Part shown: positions 54,970 through 62,564 of the stretch, piece after piece
Layout of the letters: each line of letters starts with the position of its first letter
Position numbering within the stretch: position 1 is the stretch's first letter
Source of the DNA: AP-15 sp963702685
GTDB lineage: Bacteria; Pseudomonadota; Alphaproteobacteria; ATCC43930; CGMCC-115725
Assembly (NCBI GenBank): GCA_963702685.1
Contig: CAVPDQ010000006.1
Coordinates: 186,001 to 250,000 of the forward strand
Length of the DNA: 64,000 nt
Reading direction: 5' to 3'
Translations under genes and position numbers: made by a program
Notes under the pieces: model-generated
What the model saw: the letters and a program-made list of their open reading frames with translations, nothing else
Database searches by the model: none
Told to the model about the DNA's origin: nothing

Positions 54970-56212
54970 ATGAGGCCCAGTTTCGTTAACATGGCGATGC
55001 GTCGCGAGCGGCTTTACCAGCTCCTGCGTCCCGATGGCACCGGCCCGGCTGCGCGCTCCTTTCGCGTCCTGCATCACCTGATGGCGACGGCGGGCATCGG
55101 CGTCATGCTGGCGGATACGGTGGCGCCATGGCGCGAGGCGCGCGGCACGCTGTTCGATGCCGCGTTCCATCTGATTTCGGCATTTTTCTTTGTCGAGTAC
55201 CTGCTGCGGCTGAGCGCCGCCCCGGCAGCTCCCGGCGCCGTCCATCGCCGCCCCCGCTGGGCGCGGCTCGCTTATATGCGCTCTGCGATCGGCGTGTTCG
55301 ATCTCTTCGGCGCCTTGCCGGGCGTCTTGAACCTGCTTCTGCCGACCCCGGATGCGATCCTCTTCGGCGTCGTCTGGGTATTCAAATTTGTTCGCTATGC
55401 GCCGGGGCTTGCCGGGCTGCAGCGCGTGATCAGCCGTTCGCGCCAGGCGCTGTGGTCGGTATTGCTCGCCTTCGGTGTCGTCTTGCTCGCCTCGGCCAGC
55501 CTCGAATATTTGATCGAGCGCCAAGCCCAGCCGGCAGCCTTCGGCTCGATCCCGGCGGCGTTGTGGTGGGCGATCGCGACAGTGACGACGACCGGCTACG
55601 GCGACATCGTGCCGCAAACCGCGCTCGGCCGCATTCTGGCGGGCGCCGTCATGGTCTGCGGCATTCTGGTGCTGGCTCTGTCGGCCGGCATTCTCGCCAC
55701 CGGCTTTGCCGAGGAGATGCGCCGCTTTCACTTTTTGCGCACCTGGAACATCGTCGCCCGCGTGCCGTTTTTCCAAAAGGTCGGCGCCTCGATCATCGCC
55801 GAGGTCGCGTGGCTGCTGCGGCCGCTGAACTATCCCGCCGGCAGCGTCATCGTTCGCCGCGGCGAGCGCGGCGATTGCATGTACTTTATCGCTTCGGGCG
55901 AGGTCGAGATCGAGCTCGACCGCGAGCCGTTGCGGCTCGGACCGGGCGATTTTTTTGGCGAGATCGCGCTCTTGACCGGCGCGCCGCGCACCGCCACGGT
56001 GGTCGCCGCCGAAGCCTGCACGCTGCTGCGGCTCGACATCGTCGAGTTCCGCGAGCTGATGGGCCGCCGCCCCGACCTGACGCATGTCATTCTCGACGCC
56101 GCCAACCGGCGTCTCGACGCCGCCCGGCCGCCGCCTATCGGCGACACGCCTGTCTGGCGACACGCCTGTTGGCGACACGGTGGAAACCGCCGGCTCCGAC
56201 GCTTCGCTATAG
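54970..56212 (+). CDS. Cyclic-nucleotide-regulated K+ channel (MloK1-like; frameshifted near the 3' end)
   Basis: Six helices, selectivity filter ATVTTTGYGDIVP and a C-terminal cyclic-nucleotide-binding domain (FFGEIALLTGAPRTATVV, with the phosphate-binding Glu and Arg). The S4 segment (FKFVRYAPGLAGLQRVISRSR) is poor in regularly spaced Arg, as in MloK1. Starts at 54991 and 54997 are alternatives. At ~56152 one extra base in a GGCGACACGCCTGT repeat shifts the frame. Correcting it gives the tail DTVETAGSDASL and a stop at 56212, 12 nt before ftsH. It should conduct K+ when cAMP binds. Confidence 0.87.
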
Positions 56213-56224
56213 ATCGGACACGCG

Positions 56225-58079
56225 ATGGACAAAAAGATTCATATCAATTTCTGGTACGTGATCGCCGCGATCCTCGGGATGCTGTGGGTCCAGAGCATCT
56301 ACCTGCAAAGCACGCAGCGCACCTCGATCCCCTACAGCAAGTTCCAGACCCTCCTCAACCAGGACAAGATCGCAGATATCACGATCGCGCCGAACTACAT
56401 ACGCGGGTCGCTCAAAAAGGCCGAGCCGGGCGGGCTCAAGGATTTCATCACCACGCGGGTCGATACCGATCTGGTAAAAAGCCTCGACAAGCACGGCGTC
56501 ACCTATAGCGGCGTGGTCGAAAGCCATTTTATCCGCGACCTGTTGTCGTGGATCCTGCCGGCGATCGTGTTTGTCGCGATCTGGATGTTCGCGATCCGGC
56601 GCCTGGGGCAAGGCGGCGGGCTCGGCGGCATGATGACGATCGGCAAGAGCCGCGCGCGGATCTATGTCGAGAAGGAGACCAAGGTCGCCTTTGCCGATGT
56701 CGCCGGTGTCGACGAGGCCAAGGACGAGCTCATTGAGATCGTCAATTTTCTGAAGAGCCCGGCCGTCTATGGCCGGCTCGGCGGCCGGCCGCCAAAGGGG
56801 GTGCTGCTGGTCGGCCCGCCCGGCACCGGCAAGACCTTGCTCGCCCGCGCCGTCGCCGGCGAGGCCGGGGTGCCGTTCTTTTCGATTTCCGGCTCGGAGT
56901 TTGTCGAGATGTTTGTCGGCGTCGGCGCCGCGCGCGTGCGCGACCTCTTCGAGCAGGCGCGCCAGCACGCGCCGGCAATCATCTTTATCGACGAGCTCGA
57001 CGCGCTCGGCCGCGCCCGCGGCGGCTTTGCCGGCGGCGGCCACGACGAAAAGGACCAGACCTTGAACCAGCTCCTGGCCGAGCTCGACGGCTTCGACCCG
57101 GCGAGCGGCCTCGTCCTCCTCGGCTCCACCAACCGCCCGGAAGTCCTCGATCCGGCATTGCTGCGCGCCGGCCGTTTCGACCGCCAGATCCTGGTCGACC
57201 GGCCAGACCGGCGCGGCCGCGAGCAGATCCTCGCCGTGCATCTGAAAAAAGCCAAGCTCGGCGCCGATGTTGCGCCGGGCGAGATCGCCGCTTTGACCCC
57301 GGGCTTTACCGGCGCCGATCTGGCCAATCTGGTCAACGAGGCCACCTTGCTCGCGACCCGGCGCAACGCCGAGGCCGTGGCGATGACCGATTTCACCAAT
57401 GCGATCGAGCGCATGGTCGCGGGTCTCGAAAAGCGCAACCGGCTGTTGAACCCGCTGGAGCGGCGGGTCGTCGCCTATCACGAGCTCGGCCATGCGATGG
57501 TGGCGCTGGCTTTGTCCAGCACCGACACCGTGCACAAGGTGTCGATCATCCCGCATGGTGTGGGTGCGCTCGGCTACACGATCCAACGGCCGATCGAGGA
57601 CCGCTATCTGATGACCCGCGCCGAGCTCGAGCACAAGATGGCCGGGCTCTTGGGCGGCCGCGCCTCGGAGACGCTGGTTTTTGCCGAGGTCTCGACCGGG
57701 GCCGCCGACGATCTCGCCCGCGCCACCGACATCGCCCGCGCGATGGTATTGCGCTACGGCATGAGCGAGGCGCTCGGCAATGTCGCCTACGACCGCGAGC
57801 GCTCGCCCTTCTCTGCAGCCGAATTTTCCGGTGCCGCAGGAGCGCGTCTACGGCGAGGACACCGCGCATGCGGTCGATCGCGCGGTGCGTGCCTTGGTCG
57901 ATCGCGCCTTCGAGCTGGCCTCCTCGGTGTTGCGGCGCAACCGCGCCTTGCTCGACCGCGCCGCCGCGCAGCTCCTCGAAAGCGAAACCCTGAGCGAGCC
58001 GGAAATCGAACGGTTGAAGGAAGAAATCATCGCCGAGCCGGCATTGCCGGGGTCCTCCGAACCGGCGCTGACCCGGTAA
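56225..58079 (+). CDS. ftsH: ATP-dependent zinc metalloprotease FtsH (frameshifted as sequenced)
   Basis: From ATG 56225: first membrane helix (FWYVIAAILGMLWVQSIYL), periplasmic part, second helix (LLSWILPAIVFVAIWMFAI), AAA domain (Walker A GPPGTGKTLLAR, Walker B IIFIDELDALGRAR, ALLRAGRFDR) and the protease site YHELGHAMVAL, then TGAADDLARATDIARAM. At ~57811 an extra base (CTTCTCTGCAG) shifts the frame. The C-terminus (QPNFPVPQERVYGEDTAHAV, then LSEPEIERLKEEII) continues to 58079. Repaired length is 617 residues. It degrades misassembled membrane proteins. Confidence 0.94.
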
Positions 58080-58083
58080 GCTG

Positions 58084-58279
58084 GAGCGGTTTTCGACCGA
58101 GTCGACGCACTCGGCGACGCATCACCCCCACCCCGACCCGCCCCCATCGAGGGGGCAGGAGTCCAAATAGGAGTGCTGATAAAGGCCTCCCCTGATAAGG
58201 CCCTCCCCCTTGATGGGCTCTTGATGGGGGAGGGTTTGGGAGGGGGTGAGCGCGGTGCAACCTGATCGGAAACCGCCCT
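58084..58279. repeat. MITE-like intergenic element with imperfect terminal inverted repeats
   Basis: The ends gagcggttttcga (58084-58096) and tcggaaaccgccct (58266-58279) are imperfect inverted copies. Inside are C-rich (tcacccccacccc) and G-rich (gggagggggtga) arms that can pair. Bases 58256-58270 are identical to 13526-13540 by the sdhB 3' end. No coding capacity. The remaining stretch to 58522 holds a perfect 16-bp tandem duplication (atcgcgccagacttaa, 58478-58509) beside the glnB stop codon and nothing else recognisable. Confidence 0.7.
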
Positions 58280-58522
58280 AACGATCGGTCCCATCGATCC
58301 GGTGCAAGCCGGCGCGCGCCGGCAGGGGCGGCACCGGTCGCCGACCGCATACGAGGTTCCAATACGCCCAGGAATGTCGCAATCACCCATGCGGGACGAG
58401 CAAATCAGCGCCGCCCGCTCCTCGCGATGATCTTGGCAACGCCGTTTCGGTCTTGTCCCGGCGCGGCGCAGGCTCAGATCGCGCCAGACTTAAATCGCGC
58501 CAGACTTAAGTCGCATCCGGGC

Positions 58523-58861
58523 TCAGATCGCGTCCGGGCCGCGCTCGCCGGTGCGGATGCGGATCGCCTCGTCGATCGAGGTGACAAAGATTTTGCCGTC
58601 GCCGATCCGGCCGGTATGCGCGGCCTGCTGGATCGCCTCGACCGCGCGCTCGACGAGCTCGTCCTCCATCACCACCTCGATCTTCACCTTGGGCAGAAAA
58701 TCGACGACGTATTCGGCCCCGCGGTAAAGCTCGGTATGGCCCTTCTGCCGGCCGAAGCCTTTGGCCTCGGTGACGGTGATGCCCTTGATCCCGACCTCGT
58801 GAAGCGCCTCCTTCACCTCGTCGAGCTTGAACGGCTTGATGATGGCGTCGATCTTTTTCAT
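58523..58861 (-). CDS. glnB: Nitrogen regulatory protein P-II
   Basis: 112 residues, the canonical length, from ATG 58861. KKIDAIIKPFKLDEVKEAL, the T-loop KGHTELYRGAEYVVDFLPK with Tyr51 for uridylylation, and the C-loop TGRIGDGKIFVTSIDEAIRIRTGE are all present. It senses 2-oxoglutarate and ATP/ADP and controls nitrogen assimilation. glnA is not adjacent in this window, unlike in many alphaproteobacteria, so it could equally be the GlnK paralogue; no amtB neighbour supports that. Confidence 0.93.
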   Translation of the reverse strand: MKKIDAIIKPFKLDEVKEALHEVGIKGITVTEAKGFGRQKGHTELYRGAEYVVDFLPKVKIEVVMEDELVERAVEAIQQAAHTGRIGDGKIFVTSIDEAIRIRTGERGPDAI

Positions 58862-58986
58862 CGCTCCCGACCTCTCCAAGGCGGTACGCCCAACCTAGCA
58901 TACTCCATGCCAGCCCGGTCCCGCACCGGGAGAAATCGCCGGATGCCGGCGCGCCCGCGATCGCGGCAGAGACCGCCTCGCGCCGC

Positions 58987-60192
58987 CTAATTTTTGGCCG
59001 CCGCCGGCAGATTGCCGACCAGCTTTCTGATCCGCTCGACCGCCTCCTCGATCGCTTCGAGGCTGTTGGCATAGGAAAACCGCAAATAGCCCTCGCCCAA
59101 TTCGCCAAAGCTGGTGCCGGCGATCGTCGCCACCCCGGCCTCGTCGAGGAGCCGCCCCTGCAAGCTGCGCGCGTCGAGCCCGGTCCCGCCGACGTTCGGA
59201 AAAGCGTAAAACGCGCCGCCCGGCTCGATGCAGGAGAAGCCCGGAACCCGGTTGAGCGCCGCGATGATCCCCTTTCGCCGCTCGGCAAAGGCGGCGACCA
59301 TCCGCCGCACCGGCTCGCGCGGCCCGGTCAGCGCCGCGATGCCGGCATATTGCGCGGCGGCATTGACGCAGGAATGGCAATTGATCGCGAGCCTTTGCGC
59401 CGCGCCGATCAGCGCCTCGGGCCACACCCCATAGCCCATGCGCCAGCCGGTCATCGCATAGGTCTTGCTCCAGCCGTCGAGCAGGATCACCCGCTCGCGC
59501 AATGACGGATAGCCGAGGAGGCTGACATGCTCGGCGCCGTCATAAAGCATCTCGCCATAGATCTCGTCGCTCAGCACCGCGACCTGCGGGTGACGATCGA
59601 GCCCGGCGACGAGACGATCGAATTCGGCCCGCGGCACCACCCCGCCCGTGGGATTGGCCGGGCTGTTGATGATGATGAGCCGGGTTCGCGGCGTGATCTT
59701 CTCCAGCACCTCCTCGGCGCTGAACGAAAAGCCGGCACTTTCGTAAAGCGGCATCGCGACCGGTGTTGCGCCCGAAAAACGGATTACACTCTCATAGATC
59801 GGAAAGCCCGGGTTCGGGTACATGATCTCCGCACCCGGCTCGCCAAACATCAGGATCGCAAAGAACATCGTCACCTTGCCGCCCGGCACCACCAATACAT
59901 GCTCGGGCGACACCTCGACCCGGTGGCGGCGATAGAGGTCGGCCGCGACCGCCTCGCGCAAGGCCGGGATGCCGTTCGCCGCGGTATAGCCGTGATGCCC
60001 GTCGGCCAGCGCCTTGCGCCCCGCCTCGACGATGTGCTCGGGGGTCGGAAAATCGGGCTGGCCGATCCCGAGATTGATGATCGAGCGGCCTTGCGCGGCG
60101 AGCGCGTTCGCCCGCGCCAGCACCTCGAACGCGGTCTCGGTCCCGAGAACCCCCATCCTCCCGGCCATCTGCAGCATCTGCCATTTCTCCAT
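58987..60192 (-). CDS. Class I/II PLP-dependent aminotransferase
   Basis: 401 residues from ATG 60192. INLGIGQPDFPTPEHIVEAG and HGYTAANGIPALREAVA are fold-type I aminotransferase motifs; IIINSPANPTGGVV binds PLP, LSDEIYGEMLYDG carries the cofactor Asp/Tyr and LDGWSKTYAMTGWRMGY has the Schiff-base Lys. The C-terminal LRFSYANSLEAIEEAVERI holds the substrate-carboxylate Arg. It resembles aspartate/aromatic aminotransferases; the amino donor is not determined. Confidence 0.92.
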   Translation of the reverse strand: MEKWQMLQMAGRMGVLGTETAFEVLARANALAAQGRSIINLGIGQPDFPTPEHIVEAGRKALADGHHGYTAANGIPALREAVAADLYRRHRVEVSPEHVLVVPGGKVTMFFAILMFGEPGAEIMYPNPGFPIYESVIRFSGATPVAMPLYESAGFSFSAEEVLEKITPRTRLIIINSPANPTGGVVPRAEFDRLVAGLDRHPQVAVLSDEIYGEMLYDGAEHVSLLGYPSLRERVILLDGWSKTYAMTGWRMGYGVWPEALIGAAQRLAINCHSCVNAAAQYAGIAALTGPREPVRRMVAAFAERRKGIIAALNRVPGFSCIEPGGAFYAFPNVGGTGLDARSLQGRLLDEAGVATIAGTSFGELGEGYLRFSYANSLEAIEEAVERIRKLVGNLPAAAKN

Positions 60193-60352
60193 AACGACAA
60201 TTGGGGCGACCTTAGCCCCATCGGCGCGGCCTGGCGACCGGAACTCCGGAGTGACGCCTCTCGTGGTAACCTGCAAAATCCAACCACTTCAAGGTGGAAT
60301 TTTTCGCCAATCGACGCTATCATGGTGGTGGACGTCGGACGTGTCGTAAGCA

Positions 60353-61762
60353 ATGTATATTATTGTTTTAATTATCGCGCTGCTGCTGGTCAGCGGAACG
60401 GCGAGAGCATTCGATTGCGTTGGTGTCAGGCTGCCATCGACCATCGTGATATGCAGCAGCCGCCAGCTGATGCGACTGGCCGACGAACGGCAGGCGGCGA
60501 TCAACGACGCTCGCGCCCGCATCGGCGAAGAACGCTGGCCGGCGCTTTGGGAAGACCAAAAAGCCTGGGTCCGGTCATATGCGACAGCCTGTGGCGTCCC
60601 GCCGGAACGCCCACCGCCCCAGCCCGTTCCGGGATCGGTCATTACTTGCTTTGAGCAGGCCGGAGTGGCGCGCACTGCCTATCTTCGCGGCTATGGCTCG
60701 GCAGCCGGCAGCGCTGCTGCACCCTCGTCTTCGGGGTTCGCCGGCGGCCGGATCGGCCCGAGCTTCGATTGCGGAAAGGCCAGCTCGGCGCTGCCGGTGC
60801 TGATTTGCGCGGATCCCGGGCTTTCCTTTCTCGATCTTCGCTTCAATCAGGCGTACTGGGCGCTTTACCAGCAGGTCGGGCCGGCCGGGCAGCCCGAGCT
60901 GAAGGCGCAGGACCTCGCCTTTATCAACAGGGTGCTGGAGGTTTGCCAGATACCGACTTCCGGCCCATTGACACAGCCGGCGCCGCAGTCGCGGGATTGC
61001 GTATCGGAGGCTTACGAGAAGATGCGCGAGGCATGGCTCGCCCGCCTGAGCGGCCCGGCGCATGAAGAGGCTGCACGCCCGCTTGGAACACACATCGCGC
61101 TCCAGGGTGCGCTGCAAGAGCTCGGGTTTATGCCCGCCGGCCCGATCGACGGTGTTTATGGCGCAGCCACCCGTGCCGCGATCGCGCAGTGGCAGAGCGC
61201 GCACGGGTTTGCGATAACCGGCGTCCTCGGCGACGCCGAGGCTCGGGCCATCGTGCAAGAGCTGGAGAGCCGCCAGGCCGCTGATGCGCCGGAGCGCGAG
61301 GCGCCGCGCAACGGGTCGCAAGAAGGTTTCCCCCCGCAACGATCGGAGGCTCCATACATGGGGCCTGCGCTCAGGATACCGATGGACAGAGTCGGGGGTA
61401 TTTACACTGTGCCGGTTCAAATTAACGGCCGCATTACCCTAAACTTCACCGTTGATAGCGGCGCTGCGGATGTTCAGCTGCCTTCGGACGTGGCTCTCAC
61501 CCTGGTTCGGACGGGGACTCTTTCCCCGGACGATTTTATCGGCAAAGAAACCTATACCCTGTCTAACGGTTCAGAGTTGAAGAGCGCCCGCTTCATCATT
61601 CATGAACTGAAAGTAGGAAATTACACTGTTGCAAATGTACCGGCGAGCATCGGCTCGGTCCAGGGTGACCTTCTGCTCGGCCAAAGCTTTCTCTCCCGCT
61701 TCGCGTCGTGGACAGTCGACAACGATCGGCACGCGCTCGTATTGGGAGAGCCGACCCCTTAG
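60353..61762 (+). CDS. Exported LprI-like / peptidoglycan-binding / retropepsin-like fusion protein
   Basis: 469 residues. A signal peptide (IIVLIIALLLVSGTARA) is followed by two Cys-containing LprI-type segments (FDCVGVRLPSTIVICSSRQL and PSFDCGKASSALPVLICADP). A peptidoglycan-binding domain follows around residues 245-290 (LQELGFMPAGPIDGVYGAAT). The C-terminal ~120 residues are a clan AA aspartic-protease fold with the active-site triad NFTVDSGAADVQLP and QGDLLLGQSFLSRF. It probably sits in the periplasm on the wall and cleaves itself or an envelope protein. The lower-GC 3' part differs in composition. Confidence 0.82.
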   Translation: MYIIVLIIALLLVSGTARAFDCVGVRLPSTIVICSSRQLMRLADERQAAINDARARIGEERWPALWEDQKAWVRSYATACGVPPERPPPQPVPGSVITCFEQAGVARTAYLRGYGSAAGSAAAPSSSGFAGGRIGPSFDCGKASSALPVLICADPGLSFLDLRFNQAYWALYQQVGPAGQPELKAQDLAFINRVLEVCQIPTSGPLTQPAPQSRDCVSEAYEKMREAWLARLSGPAHEEAARPLGTHIALQGALQELGFMPAGPIDGVYGAATRAAIAQWQSAHGFAITGVLGDAEARAIVQELESRQAADAPEREAPRNGSQEGFPPQRSEAPYMGPALRIPMDRVGGIYTVPVQINGRITLNFTVDSGAADVQLPSDVALTLVRTGTLSPDDFIGKETYTLSNGSELKSARFIIHELKVGNYTVANVPASIGSVQGDLLLGQSFLSRFASWTVDNDRHALVLGEPTP

Positions 61763-61890
61763 CATCGGCGGCGGGGGAACGGCGTCGGACGGATCGACCA
61801 TCTGTGCAAAAAGCGCCCGGTCATCTGCAACGCTCGACCCCCTCCCCTCGCCGCGGCCCGTCAAAGCAGGCTCGCACATTCTACGCTGGG

Positions 61891-61914
61891 GGGGCGAATG
61901 CAGGCGGATTACGT
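61891..61914 (+). repeat. 24-bp copy of the start of the downstream GMC gene
   Basis: ggggcgaatgcaggcggatt plus acgt is identical to 62558-62581, where it is the ribosome site, ATG and first codons (MQADYV) of the GMC oxidoreductase. Here the match ends after five to six codons and the reading frame becomes meaningless. It is therefore a duplicated gene start, 667 bp upstream of the real one. The rest of 61763-62074 shows no gene. Confidence 0.8.
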
Positions 61915-62074
61915 CGCGGGCGGTGCGGCATTCGATCTCTCGCGAAACCCGGCAGCAGCCGGCGGGGTGATCCGTTCCCGCCGCTCGGGAGCCGCGAGCG
62001 GACCGGGCGCAAGGATCGTCGGCAAGATCAACGAGTTGATCGGAAGGCGTATCTCATGTGGAAGTGTCGGCAGC

Positions 62075-62153
62075 TGTAGGATGGGTTGAGAATTGCGAAA
62101 CCCATCGCGACCGCCGCAGCAGATGGGTTTCGCTGCGCTCAACCCATCCTACA
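62075..62153. repeat. Palindromic intergenic repeat (nested 16-bp and 12-bp inverted repeats)
   Basis: Outer arms tgtaggatgggttgag (62075-62090) and ctcaacccatcctaca (62138-62153) are perfect complements. Inner arms gcgaaacccatc (62095-62106) and gatgggtttcgc (62122-62133) are too. The motif 'aggatgggtt...aacccatcct' is, from general knowledge, a widespread mobile-like repeat in proteobacteria. It directly abuts the truncated PIN gene. Confidence 0.85.
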
Positions 62154-62251
62154 GGGCATTGAAGTTGAATCATCTGAAGGCATCGAATGCTCCTCGGGAA
62201 GAGGAACGCGCTCACCAATATCGATGCGTCAACGACGGCGCTTTTTGGCAT
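62154..62251 (-). pseudogene. Truncated PIN-domain toxin gene (N-terminal remnant)
   Basis: From ATG 62251 the first ~22 codons read AVVDASILVSAFLFPRS, the PIN-domain opening with its first catalytic Asp. After about 32 codons the frame enters the palindromic repeat (PVGWVERSETHLL is repeat-encoded) and ends at 62054. The other acidic residues of the PIN site are missing, so the toxin cannot be active. The start overlaps the antitoxin gene by 23 nt, as in an intact module. Confidence 0.75.
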
Positions 62252-62462
62252 GCAAGGCTCTGGCTTCGTCTACAGCAGCCAGAACCTCGGCCTCCTCTTC
62301 GAGGGTGGGTTCCCGCCGGGCGATGCCGACCGGGCGCAACAGGATCGCACCACCGTCCGTAACCTCCGCTTCGAGATAATCGCCCTCCTCCAGCCGGGCG
62401 GCCTCTCGGATATCGCGCGGCAGCGTGATCTCGGCATCGCGGCGAACCTTGACAAGCGTCAT
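62229..62462 (-). CDS. AbrB/SpoVT-type antitoxin (swapped-hairpin DNA-binding protein)
   Basis: 77 residues from ATG 62462. VKVRRDAEITLPRDIREAA and GDYLEAEVTDGGAILLRPV form the AbrB swapped-hairpin fold, and the acidic/helical tail (EEEAEVLAAVDEARALHAKK) would bind a PIN toxin. It should dimerise and repress its own promoter in 62463-62564, the region shared with the divergent GMC gene. Its partner toxin is truncated, so it is an orphan antitoxin. Confidence 0.87.
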   Translation of the reverse strand: MTLVKVRRDAEITLPRDIREAARLEEGDYLEAEVTDGGAILLRPVGIARREPTLEEEAEVLAAVDEARALHAKKRRR

Positions 62463-62564
62463 GCCCGGAACCTTTCAAGCCGAAAATATCTTAGACCACG
62501 GCAAGGGCCGCGCGCCACGCCGATCCTTCGTGATAGGCTGCATCTCTTCCGGGAGGAGGGGCGA

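Noticed and set aside
54970..56508. K+ channel extended 96 codons into ftsH
   Set aside because: The extension is arginine-rich nonsense overlapping the FtsH start. A one-base correction gives a natural stop at 56212.
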